A stretch of DNA of 15,784 bases from an uncultured Eubacteriales bacterium (GCA_900319615.1 ONPE01000030.1:1-15784); one strand, 5' to 3'. Counted from the stretch's first letter, positions 5,858-13,956 are shown. Numbers and translations are program-made. Notes: generated by a model from the sequence alone, not told the origin.

Positions 5858-8800
5858 ATGGCAAGAAAGAAAAAAACCATGGACGGCAACAATGCCGCGG
5901 CGTATGTCTCATATGCTTTCACCGAGGTAGCGGGTATTTACCCGATCACACCGTCCAGCCCGATGGCAGACTATGTTGACCAGTGGTCGGCTCAGGGTCT
6001 CAAAAACATCTTCGGCACTACCGTAAAGGTAGAAGAGATGCAGTCCGAGGCAGGCGCTGCAGGTACCGTACACGGCTCGCTTAACGCGGGTGCGCTTACC
6101 ACCACCTACACTGCTTCTCAGGGTCTGCTGCTCATGATCCCGAATATGTACAAGATCGCGGGCGAGCTGCTCCCGTCCGTATTCCACGTTTCCGCACGTA
6201 CCGTATCGTCTCATGCGCTGAACATCTTCGGCGATCACTCTGACGTATACGCCTGCCGCCAGACCGGTTTCGCTATGCTCGCAGAGACCAACCCGCAGGA
6301 GGTCATGGATCTCGCAGCCGTAGCTCATCTGGCTACCATCAAGGGCAGAGTCCCCTTCATCAACTTCTTCGACGGCTTCCGTACCTCTCACGAGATCCAG
6401 AAGATCGAGATCTGGGACTATGAGGACCTTAAGGAAATGACCGACATGGACGCTGTAAAGGCGTTCCGCAAGCGCGCTCTCAACCCCGAGCGCCCCGTGA
6501 TGCGCGGCTCTCATGAGAACGGCGACATCTTCTTCCAGCACCGTGAGGCTTGCAACAAGTACTATGACGCTCTTCCCGATATCGTAGAGGAGTACATGGA
6601 CAAGGTAAACGCCAAGCTCGGTACCGATTATAAGCTCTTCAACTATTACGGCGCTCCCGACGCTGACCGCGTCATCGTAGCCATGGGCTCCATCTGCGAC
6701 GTTGCAGAGGAAGTTATCGACTACATGAACGCAAACGGCGAGAAGGTCGGTCTTGTAAAGGTAAGACTGTACCGTCCGTTCCGCGCAGACAAGCTGGTCG
6801 AGGCTATCCCGGCTACAGCCAAGAAGATCGCCGTACTCGACCGTACAAAGGAACCCGGCGCTCTGGGCGAGCCGCTCTATCTCGACGTAGTCGCTGCTCT
6901 CGCATCCAACGGCTGCACCGCTAAGGTCGTAGGCGGCCGTTACGGTCTCGGCTCCAAGGATACTCCTCCCTCCAGCGTATTCGCTGTATATGAGGAACTC
7001 AAGAAGGACGCTCCCAAGCACAACTTCACACTCGGTATCGTTGACGACGTCACCGACCTCTCTCTCGAAGAGAAGCCCGCTCCCAACACCGCTGCAGAAG
7101 GCACCATCGAGTGCAAGTTCTGGGGTCTGGGCGGCGACGGTACAGTCGGCGCTAACAAAGACTCTATCAAGATCATCGGCGACCACACCGACAAGTATGT
7201 ACAGGCTTACTTCCAGTATGACTCCAAGAAGACCGGCGGTATCACCATCAGCCATCTGCGCTTCGGCGATAAGCCCATCAAGTCCCCGTACTACATCAAC
7301 AAGGCTGACTTCGTAGCCTGCCACAACCCCTCTTATGTTGAGAAGGGCTTCCGTATGGTCAACGACGTCAAGCCCGGCGGCGTATTCCTGATCAACTGCC
7401 AGTGGGATGAGGCTGAGCTCGCTGAGAAGCTCAACGCTGAGGCTAAGCGCTATATCGCTCAGAACGATATCCAGCTCTACACCGTCAACGCTATCGACAT
7501 CGCTGCCGAGATCGGTCTCGGCAAGCGCACCAACACCGTTCTTCAGAGCGCGTTCTTCTCCCTCGCAAAGGTTCTCCCCGCTGAGGAGGCTATCGGCTAC
7601 ATGAAGGAGAAGGCTCAGAAGTTCATGAAGAAGGGCAAAGAGATCGTCGAGATGAACGAGAAGGCGATCGACGCCGGCGCATCCGCTTACGTCAAGATCG
7701 ACGTTCCTGCTGACTGGGCAAACGCTGCCGATGAAGCTGCTCCCGCAGCCTCCGAGGGTCGCGAAGCTCTCGTCAAGATGGTCGACACCATCATGAAGCC
7801 CGTAGGCAAGATGGACGGCGACAGACTGCCCGTATCCGCATTCGTAGATTACGCAGACGGTACCTTCGAGCAGGGCGCTTCTGCTTATGAGAAGCGCGGC
7901 GTTGCCGTTCTGGTTCCCGAGTGGGATGCCGAGAAGTGTATCAAGTGTAACCAGTGCTCCTTCGTTTGTCCGCACGCTACGATCCGTCCCTTCGCTCTTG
8001 ATGCAGACGAGGTCGCTGCTGCTCCGGCACAGACAAAATATACAGATAAGCCCGTTCCCAAGACCGACTACCAGTTCACCATGGCTGTATCTCCCTTCGA
8101 CTGCATGGGCTGCGGCGTTTGCGTAGGCGAATGCCCGAGAGGTGCTCTGACTATGGTTTCCCGCGAGTCTCAGGACGACCAGCAGGCAGTATTCGATTAC
8201 TGTGTAGCCAAGGTCACCGAGAAGCCCGAGACCACCAGGGTCATGACCCTGCCTGCTTCTCAGTACAAGCAGCCGCTGCTTGAGTTCTCCGGCTCCTGCG
8301 CAGGCTGTGCCGAGACCGCTTATGCCCGTCTGGTCACCCAGCTCTTCGGCGACAGGATGTATGTTTCCAACGCCACAGGCTGTTCCTCCATCTGGGGCGG
8401 TCCCGCTGCTACATCCCCCTACACCGTCAACAAGGAAGGCCACGGCCCCGCATGGTGTAACTCTCTGTTCGAAGATAACGCCGAGCACGGTCTCGGTATG
8501 CTGCTCGGTCAGCGCGCTATCCGCGATCGTCTTGTAGAAGACGTCAAGGCTATGGCTGCCGACGAGAGAGCTACAGATGAGCTCAAGGCTGCTGCCGACG
8601 AGTATCTCGCTACCCTCAACGACGGCGAGAAGAACGGCGCCGCTTCAAAGGCTCTGCTCGCAGAGGTCGAGAAGGTCAACGAGGCTTGCCCGTACAGAAA
8701 AGACATCCTCGAGAACAGCGAATTCCTCAGCAAGAAGTCCGTATGGATCTTCGGCGGCGACGGCTGGGCTTATGATATCGGCTTCGGCGGCGTCGACCAT

Positions 8801-9382
8801 GTTCTCGCTACAGGCGAAGACGTCAACATCTTCGTATTCGATACCGAGGTCTACTCCAACACCGGCGGTCAGGCTTCCAAGGCTTCCAACATCGGTCAGG
8901 TAGCTCAGTTCGCTGCTGCCGGTAAGGCTATCCAGAAGAAGTCCCTCGCCGACATCGCTATCTCCTACGGCTACATCTACGTCGCTCAGATCGCTATGGG
9001 CGCTGACAAGAACCAGACCCTCAAGGCGATCAAAGAGGCGGAGTCTTATCCGGGCCCGTCGCTGATCATCGGCTACGCTCCCTGCGAGATGCACTCCATC
9101 AAGGGCGGTATGCAGAACTGCCAGAAGGAAATGGCTCGTGCCGTTGCCTGCGGTTACTGGAACAACTTCCGCTTCGATCCGCGCCTCAAGGCAGAGGGCA
9201 AGAACCCGTTCATCCTCGACAGCAAGGCTCCCACAGAGTCTTACCGCGACTTCATCATGAACGAGGCTCGCTACTCCGCTCTGACCCGCTCCTTCCCCGA
9301 GAGAGCAGAAGAGCTCTTCCAGAAGGCAGAGGACACCGCGGCTGCTCGTTTCGAGACTCTCACCGAGCGCGCTGCAGACTGA
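5858..9382 (+). CDS. nifJ: Pyruvate:ferredoxin (flavodoxin) oxidoreductase, single-chain
   Basis: Also called por/PFOR. It oxidises pyruvate with CoA to acetyl-CoA and CO2 and passes electrons to ferredoxin or flavodoxin, a central step in anaerobic fermentation; it is cytoplasmic. The 1174 residues show the full domain order. An N-terminal pyruvate domain has YPITPSSPMAD (T31), E64 and R114. A second domain spans about 265-400 and the gamma domain about 418-615. A two-[4Fe-4S] ferredoxin domain has CIKCNQCSFVCP (694-705) and CMGCGVCVGECP (749-760). The C-terminal TPP domain has SCAGC (C814, C817), ATGCSS (C842) and APCEMH (C1076) binding the proximal cluster, and GGDGWAYD to SNTGGQ (966-1005) binding TPP-Mg. 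The spacing matches Desulfovibrio africanus PFOR closely, but the chain stops where that enzyme's extra C-terminal oxygen-protection domain begins. The start is set by AGGAGG at 5845-5850. It sits in a single-gene unit with its own promoter and terminator. Its codon choice is more uniform than its neighbours', which fits high expression. Confidence 0.97.
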   Translation: MARKKKTMDGNNAAAYVSYAFTEVAGIYPITPSSPMADYVDQWSAQGLKNIFGTTVKVEEMQSEAGAAGTVHGSLNAGALTTTYTASQGLLLMIPNMYKIAGELLPSVFHVSARTVSSHALNIFGDHSDVYACRQTGFAMLAETNPQEVMDLAAVAHLATIKGRVPFINFFDGFRTSHEIQKIEIWDYEDLKEMTDMDAVKAFRKRALNPERPVMRGSHENGDIFFQHREACNKYYDALPDIVEEYMDKVNAKLGTDYKLFNYYGAPDADRVIVAMGSICDVAEEVIDYMNANGEKVGLVKVRLYRPFRADKLVEAIPATAKKIAVLDRTKEPGALGEPLYLDVVAALASNGCTAKVVGGRYGLGSKDTPPSSVFAVYEELKKDAPKHNFTLGIVDDVTDLSLEEKPAPNTAAEGTIECKFWGLGGDGTVGANKDSIKIIGDHTDKYVQAYFQYDSKKTGGITISHLRFGDKPIKSPYYINKADFVACHNPSYVEKGFRMVNDVKPGGVFLINCQWDEAELAEKLNAEAKRYIAQNDIQLYTVNAIDIAAEIGLGKRTNTVLQSAFFSLAKVLPAEEAIGYMKEKAQKFMKKGKEIVEMNEKAIDAGASAYVKIDVPADWANAADEAAPAASEGREALVKMVDTIMKPVGKMDGDRLPVSAFVDYADGTFEQGASAYEKRGVAVLVPEWDAEKCIKCNQCSFVCPHATIRPFALDADEVAAAPAQTKYTDKPVPKTDYQFTMAVSPFDCMGCGVCVGECPRGALTMVSRESQDDQQAVFDYCVAKVTEKPETTRVMTLPASQYKQPLLEFSGSCAGCAETAYARLVTQLFGDRMYVSNATGCSSIWGGPAATSPYTVNKEGHGPAWCNSLFEDNAEHGLGMLLGQRAIRDRLVEDVKAMAADERATDELKAAADEYLATLNDGEKNGAASKALLAEVEKVNEACPYRKDILENSEFLSKKSVWIFGGDGWAYDIGFGGVDHVLATGEDVNIFVFDTEVYSNTGGQASKASNIGQVAQFAAAGKAIQKKSLADIAISYGYIYVAQIAMGADKNQTLKAIKEAESYPGPSLIIGYAPCEMHSIKGGMQNCQKEMARAVACGYWNNFRFDPRLKAEGKNPFILDSKAPTESYRDFIMNEARYSALTRSFPERAEELFQKAEDTAAARFETLTERAAD

Positions 9383-9413
9383 TAATCACAGGTTATTTGT
9401 CATATAACGCTTC

Positions 9414-9443
9414 AAGCCCCCATCCTCGCGGTGGGGGCTTTTT
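9414..9443 (+). terminator. Strong rho-independent terminator of nifJ
   Basis: A perfect 9 bp stem AAGCCCCCA (9414-9422)/TGGGGGCTT (9432-9440) with a 9-base loop and a five-T tract. It begins 32 bp after the nifJ stop. Confidence 0.92.
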
Positions 9444-9520
9444 GGTACACCATACTATTATGACTGATAATGTCGAAAAGGTATTTATCACAGCGTTGTG
9501 AGGTAGTTCCGATGTTTTTT

Positions 9521-9576
9521 GAATTAGGAGTTAGGAATGAGGAATTAGGAGTGAGGAGTTAGGAGTGAGGAATTAG
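9521..9576 (+). repeat. Tandem heptamer array, eight units of GARTKAG
   Basis: Eight uninterrupted 7-base units: GAATTAG, GAGTTAG, GAATGAG, GAATTAG, GAGTGAG, GAGTTAG, GAGTGAG, GAATTAG. Only positions 3 (A/G) and 5 (T/G) vary, and there are no indels. The strand is almost all purine plus T. It is non-coding: every frame meets a TAG or TGA. Confidence 0.9.
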
Positions 9577-9585
9577 GAATTGTGG

Positions 9586-9610
9586 GAGGGCTCCGCCCTC
9601 ACCCTTTTTA
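9586..9610 (+). terminator. Terminator-like hairpin after the heptamer array
   Basis: GAGGGC-TCC-GCCCTC (9586-9600), a perfect 6 bp stem, followed after ACCC by TTTTT (9605-9609). It may belong to the repeat element rather than end a gene, since nifJ is already terminated at 9443. Confidence 0.45.
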
Positions 9611-9636
9611 GTACACCATAGACGCGCGTCGTCATA

Positions 9637-9666
9637 TTGACAATAGGTCGTTATATATGGTAAAAT
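9637..9666 (+). promoter_or_regulatory. Sigma-A promoter of the GT2/CDP-glycerol transferase gene
   Basis: TTGACA (9637-9642), an 18 bp spacer, then TAAAAT (9661-9666) with TG at 9658-9659 (extended -10). A perfect 10 bp palindrome, GACGCGCGTC (9621-9630), lies just upstream of the -35 hexamer and could be an operator. The start ATG is 40 bp downstream of the -10 hexamer, after a purine-rich ribosome site, AAAGGAAAAGGGG (9687-9699). Confidence 0.7.
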
Positions 9667-9706
9667 AATAAGTTGAAAAGAAGACTAAAGGAAAAGGGGT
9701 AATAGC

Positions 9707-10915
9707 ATGACCGTTTCCGTTATCGTACCTTATATAGAAACCACCGATCATATCCTCAAAACAGCCGATTCGATAAAGAATCAGAAAAAGATAAGGCAGG
9801 GCGACGTCGACCTGCTGGTCGTGGATATCACACCCGACCAGACCGCGTCGCAGAAGCTCTCCGGCTACAGCTATGCGAAGGTCATCTCCGCTCCCGAGGC
9901 TGAGAACGAGGCGCAGGCGTACAACCTCGCCCTCAAAGAGCTCACCGCCGACTATGCGATATTCGCGAGGCCGGGCGACGTCTTCGGCAGCCACTACTTC
10001 ATGAACGCTATGAACGCCGTGGGGGAGAAGAAGCCCTATGCCTTCGCGGTGCCGATGCGCTTTTGCATCAACCCCGTCTACAGCAAGTATAAATACATCA
10101 ACCGCACTAACATCCTGCCAAAATATGAGGATTCGGTCGTGGATATCCGCGATAACCCGAGCTTTTTGCAGCCTGATATCGACGGCTGCATCATCAGGAG
10201 CAGCGTGCTCAAAAACTACCCTGCGGATGATTCGCTGAGGTTCGAATATTTCCACGACGTCATGCTCCGTCTGCAAAAGGACAATCCCTCCTACTACGCG
10301 ATGGGCAAGGCGAACTTCAACACCTTCATGCCGCTGAGCGACGACTCCGCCTATTTCGTGCCGTCGAACCATATCGAGTGGTACAGGGATTCGGTCGAAA
10401 AATTCCTCCTCCCCCTGGCTGAGAGAGAGAAGGATAAAGACGGCAAACTGCCCTACTATATCCAGTATTACCTGATGTACGCTGTGTCGGCGCGCTTCCT
10501 CGCCAACATGAACAACCGCAACAAGCGCAACATGGATGAAGAGGAACTGCAGGCGTTCTTTGACTCCTGCAAAAAAGTGCTGAACCTTTTAGATGACACC
10601 ATCGTCCTCAACGCCGGCAAGTACAAGGCTCTCGGTTACAGCGAAGAGGCCGCCGAGATGTTCTATATGCTCAAGTACGACAAGACCCTCTACACCATGC
10701 CCCAGCACCTCAGCGAGGGCAACGAGGATGGGTCAGCGCGTGGGTCTGCACGTGCTCGACTATTACGACGGCAAGCTGCTGGTAGACGGCTCCTTCCGTC
10801 AGGTGTTCAACCTCGAGAATTTCGAGCTCTACGCCGTGTGGAACGGCGAGAGGATAGATCTGGAGGACAACGACCGCTATTCGCTCACCAAGTACTTCGG
10901 CATCAGCGCATATAA
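9707..10915 (+). CDS. GT2-type glycosyltransferase: N-terminal half of a frameshifted two-domain enzyme
   Basis: The frame encodes 402 residues, but only about the first 341 look genuine. Residues 1-110 are a GT-A/GT2 domain: VSVIVPYIETTDHI, DLLVVDI, and ADYAIFARPGDVF (91D in the place of the family's metal-binding Asp). Residues 110-340 are the helical linker seen in wall-polymer synthases. After NED (341, base 10729) the reading turns into an Arg-rich, low-complexity tail that is the off-frame shadow of the next reading frame. The continuation of the protein is found one base over, from 10731, as the CDP-glycerol-type domain. Removing one G of the GGG at 10730-10732 would give a single 872-residue protein from 9707 to 12326. 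Alternatives are a sequencing or assembly error, a pseudogene, or genuine translation as two chains. Confidence 0.75.
   Translation: MTVSVIVPYIETTDHILKTADSIKNQKKIRQGDVDLLVVDITPDQTASQKLSGYSYAKVISAPEAENEAQAYNLALKELTADYAIFARPGDVFGSHYFMNAMNAVGEKKPYAFAVPMRFCINPVYSKYKYINRTNILPKYEDSVVDIRDNPSFLQPDIDGCIIRSSVLKNYPADDSLRFEYFHDVMLRLQKDNPSYYAMGKANFNTFMPLSDDSAYFVPSNHIEWYRDSVEKFLLPLAEREKDKDGKLPYYIQYYLMYAVSARFLANMNNRNKRNMDEEELQAFFDSCKKVLNLLDDTIVLNAGKYKALGYSEEAAEMFYMLKYDKTLYTMPQHLSEGNEDGSARGSARARLLRRQAAGRRLLPSGVQPREFRALRRVERREDRSGGQRPLFAHQVLRHQRI
10727..10735 (+). other. Apparent +1 frameshift site joining the two halves
   Basis: Read as GAT-GGG-TCA, the upstream frame goes off. Skipping one G gives GAT-GGT-CAG-CGC, which joins residue D341 smoothly to GQRVGLHVLDYYDG. 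The span 9707-12326 is 2620 bases, that is 873 codons plus one, exactly what a single extra base predicts. No obvious slippery heptamer, downstream pseudoknot or in-frame stop is present. Confidence 0.75.
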
Positions 10916-12326
10916 GAAGTTCACCTTCCGCCTCGAGCTGCCCATCGACGACAGCAGAGCCAAGCAGAAGCTCAGCTTCTTCACGAAGTATCACAACACC
11001 CGCGTGCCGATGCAGCTCTCTTATCTGCACCACTGGGCGAAGTTCGCCCTGAATCCGCAGGGCGGCTACTGGCGCTTCAACAAGTACATGGCTACGATTA
11101 ACGCCAACACCGACATCATCATCGAAGAGGCATCGGCGTCAAAGACCCTCAAGCGCGAGCTGCGCTATCTGCCGCGCGTGTTCATGGAGAGCAAGCGCAC
11201 CTTCATCACACGTGTAGAATACTGGCTGACCCGCCCGTTCTACAAGAACAAGCGCATCTGGCTGATGTACGACAAGCTCTACAAGGGCGGCGACAGCTGC
11301 GAGTATCTCTTCCGTTACTGCAAGGATAAGAAGGACGGCATCACGCGCTATTACATCATCGACAAGGATACCTCCGACTACCGCAACATGAAGCGGGACG
11401 GTCTGCGCCCGGTCAAGACAGGCTCTTTGAAGCACCGCATGGCGTTCCTCAACGCGGATATCGCGCTGATCACCAACTCCCAGTGCTTCCCCTTCAACGG
11501 CTACAGCCTCGACAAGTCCAGATTCATCCGCGACCTGTGCAACTTCCCGACCATGTGTCTGCAGCACGGTCTATCGGTGCAGAAGTGCGCGATGGCTCAG
11601 CAGCGCATCATCGACAACACGCGTATGTACTTCATCGCCTCGCCCTATGAGGAGAAGAACCTCAACCACCACGCCTACTCCTACAAGGACACCGGTATCT
11701 TGAAGATGACAGGTATCGGCAGGTACGACGGACTTGTCAACAACGATCAGAAGCAGATCCTGATCACCCCTACCTGGCGTATGTACAACGCCATGCCCGT
11801 CACCACCAGCGAGGGCGAACAGCGCTCTTATAACCCCGAGTTCAAGACCACGGTCTACTACCGCATATACAACGACCTGATAAATAATCAGAAGCTGATC
11901 GAGACCGCCAAGCGAACCGGCTACGCGATCAAGTATCTGCTGCACCCCATCCTCAGCGCTCAGGTTGACGACTACACCCCCGACCCCTACGTCGAGGTCA
12001 TCTCGTCCGTCGGCGATATGAGCTACGAGAAGATACTCACCGAGTCGAGCCTCATGGTCACCGACTACTCCGGCGTGCAGTTCGACTTCGCCTATATGAA
12101 GAAGCCGCTCGTTTACTTCCACCCCGACGAGCTGCCGGCTCACTATGACGACGGCGGATTCTTCTATGATACTATGGGCTTCGGCGAGATATGCACCACC
12201 TCCGATATGCTGGTCGATACCCTGTGCGAGTATATGGAGAACGGCTGTAAGATGAAGCCGAAGTATATCGAGAGGGTCGACGACTTCTATCACTACGACG
12301 ACCACAACAACTGGCTGAGAAAATAG
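10728..12326 (+). CDS. CDP-glycerol:polyglycerophosphate glycerophosphotransferase-like domain (TagF/TarF family), C-terminal half of the frameshifted enzyme
   Basis: 532 residues if begun at ATG 10728, the first Met before the homologous part; the frame itself is open further upstream, but that portion is Ser/Thr/Pro-rich shadow. Residues 5-95 look like a strand-rich accessory domain (VLDYYDGKLLVDGSFRQVF). From about 170 onward it is a Glyphos_transf-type GT-B fold: LQHG (278-281) and LLHP (404-407) carry the two family histidines, with TPTWR (347-351) and TDYSGVQFDFAY (445-456) lining the nucleotide site. Relatives polymerise glycerol- or ribitol-phosphate for teichoic acids or add polyol-phosphate to capsular polymers at the inner membrane face. 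The acceptor here is unknown. A GAGG (10724-10727) directly abuts the ATG, too close for good initiation, which argues that this is not an independent gene. Confidence 0.8.
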   Translation: MGQRVGLHVLDYYDGKLLVDGSFRQVFNLENFELYAVWNGERIDLEDNDRYSLTKYFGISAYKKFTFRLELPIDDSRAKQKLSFFTKYHNTRVPMQLSYLHHWAKFALNPQGGYWRFNKYMATINANTDIIIEEASASKTLKRELRYLPRVFMESKRTFITRVEYWLTRPFYKNKRIWLMYDKLYKGGDSCEYLFRYCKDKKDGITRYYIIDKDTSDYRNMKRDGLRPVKTGSLKHRMAFLNADIALITNSQCFPFNGYSLDKSRFIRDLCNFPTMCLQHGLSVQKCAMAQQRIIDNTRMYFIASPYEEKNLNHHAYSYKDTGILKMTGIGRYDGLVNNDQKQILITPTWRMYNAMPVTTSEGEQRSYNPEFKTTVYYRIYNDLINNQKLIETAKRTGYAIKYLLHPILSAQVDDYTPDPYVEVISSVGDMSYEKILTESSLMVTDYSGVQFDFAYMKKPLVYFHPDELPAHYDDGGFFYDTMGFGEICTTSDMLVDTLCEYMENGCKMKPKYIERVDDFYHYDDHNNWLRK

Positions 12327-12342
12327 TATGAATAGAAACAAC

Positions 12343-12370
12343 AAAGCCGCTGTGCGTGACAGCGGCTTTT
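12343..12370. terminator. Bidirectional terminator between convergent genes
   Basis: A perfect 11 bp stem AAAGCCGCTGT (12343-12353)/ACAGCGGCTTT (12359-12369) with a five-base loop. On the plus strand it ends in TTTT, on the minus strand in TTT followed by G. It lies in the 61 bp between the two facing stop codons and can serve both. Confidence 0.9.
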
Positions 12371-12387
12371 CGTATAAATTATATGCT

Positions 12388-13896
12388 TTACTTCACAAAG
12401 AGCTTTTCGCGCTTGTCGAAGTACTTTTTGTTTGCGTAGATGATCAGCGCGGTGACTGCTATCCAGACCACTATCGTGAGGATCGACTTCTTGCCGCCCT
12501 TCATGATGGTCTGCATCTCTCCGCTGCGGAAGAGGTTGTCCGCGATTATCAGCAGCGGATTCAGCGCAAGCGTGATATACAGCATCAGCTTGCCGAGCTC
12601 CTTACGCTTTGTGAGCATCACCTTTGCAGCGATGGCACACACGACGATCAGCAGCGCGAATACCCCCTGTATCACCAGCCCGTCGGAGAAGTACATGAAC
12701 GCGACAAAGACGTCATATACCGCTAAGATATACAGCCCGGCGTAGATCAGGAAGTTGTACCACCTCATGCTCAGGTCGCCCTCGGTCTGATCGACGGGGT
12801 TTTTCGGCTGTCTCTGCATATATGCCATGAAGAAGTCGCACACCTTGCGTACCAGAACGCACAGCACCAGAGAAATGACGCAGCTGCCGAAGTACAGCAT
12901 TATCAGGTGCTCGCTGTCTATATCATAGATGCGCTCGAGGTAGTGGTTGACGTTCAGATAGATCATGTAGTATTCCATCGAGTACATACCCACGAACTCG
13001 AAGAAGTTGCGCAGGATATTGCACTGTCCGCGCTTTCTCAGCTCGGTTATCACATACGAGTCGAGCACGACGAGCGAGATACCTAAGGGGCAGGACGCGT
13101 AACGGTAGAGGAAGATCCACATGATCTCGTCGGTATCTTTGGAATAGCCGGGGATGGCTCCCTGCATGATCTCGGAGAAGTTCGCGATGAAGACCAGCGA
13201 GGCTATAGCCGCGCCTAAGAAGGCGAACAGCCATCTTATATCTATCTCGCGCTTTTCCATGACGAATTTGCCTGCCCAGATACCGATGATGAACACGGGG
13301 ATACGGCACAGGGCTATCTCGATGTTGGCGTAAACGCCGGTGCTGACGGCGCGCAGGAGCATCGTGAACGCTACCGTGAGCACCACGAGCCCTATCATGC
13401 CCAAGCCCTTGAACTTTTCGATGACCTTGTAGAATATCGGGAATACTATATATAATACCAGTATCAGCGATATGAACCAGAAGACCCTCTCGCCGCGCAG
13501 GAAGAAGTAGGTGAAGGTCATGCGGCTGAAGAAGAATTCAAAGCCTGAGGTGAATCTGCCGTTTACATAACGGAAGCAGACGTAGAACGTTGCGATCAAA
13601 AACGCCGTGGGGAGTATCCTCATCAGCCTCTTCTTCCAGAAGGATACAACGTTGCTGTCCTTAGAGAAGGAGAAGAACAAGCCGATACCCGACAAAAAGA
13701 GGAACATATCCACGCCCACGTTGCCGGTGCCCTTGAAGAGTCTGAAAGCTTCGATCAGGAATTGGTTATCCGTATAGTGCGCCACCGTGAGCCCGTCGGA
13801 GTGGAACAGACCTATCCACAGGGTGGCGATGCCGAAGATGACGTTGCGTGCCTCGCTGATGGTGAAGAGGTTGAACGTCTTTTTGGCTTTTGTCAT
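12388..13896 (-). CDS. Acyltransferase family 3 (OafA/YrhL-like) membrane protein with C-terminal membrane extension
   Basis: 502 residues. AT3 proteins move acetyl or other acyl groups across the membrane onto sugars of surface polymers. The core (about 1-350) has roughly ten helices: a first segment RNVIFGIATLWIGLFH with the family's Arg and His (R17, H32), the hallmark NVGVDMFLFLSGIGLFF (59-75), WFISLILVLYIVFP (140-153) and ITELRKRG (283-290) before the last helices. Residues 377-492 add about four helices not part of the usual core, followed by a basic tail. ATG 13896 is chosen because AGGAGG sits at 13904-13909, seven bases upstream; an in-frame ATG at 13917 would place that ribosome site inside the gene. 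The gene faces the GT2/CDP-glycerol-type gene, so it may decorate the same surface polymer. The acyl donor and target are unknown. Confidence 0.85.
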   Translation of the reverse strand: MTKAKKTFNLFTISEARNVIFGIATLWIGLFHSDGLTVAHYTDNQFLIEAFRLFKGTGNVGVDMFLFLSGIGLFFSFSKDSNVVSFWKKRLMRILPTAFLIATFYVCFRYVNGRFTSGFEFFFSRMTFTYFFLRGERVFWFISLILVLYIVFPIFYKVIEKFKGLGMIGLVVLTVAFTMLLRAVSTGVYANIEIALCRIPVFIIGIWAGKFVMEKREIDIRWLFAFLGAAIASLVFIANFSEIMQGAIPGYSKDTDEIMWIFLYRYASCPLGISLVVLDSYVITELRKRGQCNILRNFFEFVGMYSMEYYMIYLNVNHYLERIYDIDSEHLIMLYFGSCVISLVLCVLVRKVCDFFMAYMQRQPKNPVDQTEGDLSMRWYNFLIYAGLYILAVYDVFVAFMYFSDGLVIQGVFALLIVVCAIAAKVMLTKRKELGKLMLYITLALNPLLIIADNLFRSGEMQTIMKGGKKSILTIVVWIAVTALIIYANKKYFDKREKLFVK

Positions 13897-13927
13897 TTGC
13901 AAGCCTCCTATAATCATAAGTAATCAA

Positions 13928-13956
13928 ATTATATCAGGAAAATCGCCCCATGTCAA
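13928..13956 (-). promoter_or_regulatory. Perfect-consensus sigma-A promoter of the acyltransferase gene
   Basis: On the minus strand: TTGACA (13956-13951), exactly 17 bp, TATAAT (13933-13928), with TGA before the -10 making a full extended -10. The ATG lies 31 bp downstream of the -10 hexamer. Every consensus element is present, which is unusual for a cell-surface modification gene. Confidence 0.9.

Larger units (their letters stand above)
9439..9620 (+). repeat. Direct-repeat-bounded insert: 16 bp flanks around a heptamer array and hairpin
   Basis: TTTTTGGTACACCATA (9439-9454) recurs as TTTTTAGTACACCATA (9605-9620), one mismatch in 16. Each copy directly follows a GC-rich hairpin. Between them are about 66 bp of unremarkable AT-rich DNA, the heptamer array at 9521-9576, and a second hairpin. 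The arrangement suggests an insertion or a slipped duplication of the terminator's downstream flank. This block accounts for most of the 324 bp gap between nifJ and the next gene. Confidence 0.6.

Noticed and set aside
5909..8488. An 859-codon open frame on the minus strand, antisense to nifJ
   Set aside because: It lies wholly opposite a fully conserved gene. No start with a ribosome site was seen and the translation has no recognisable motif. Long antisense frames are expected opposite GC-rich genes with strong codon bias.
9521..9600. Heptamer array as a CRISPR or a coding repeat
   Set aside because: Seven-base units without spacers cannot be CRISPR, and stops occur in every frame.
13897..13917. 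ATG at 13917 as the acyltransferase start
   Set aside because: It would place the AGGAGG ribosome site inside the coding region; the ATG at 13896 is correctly spaced from it.
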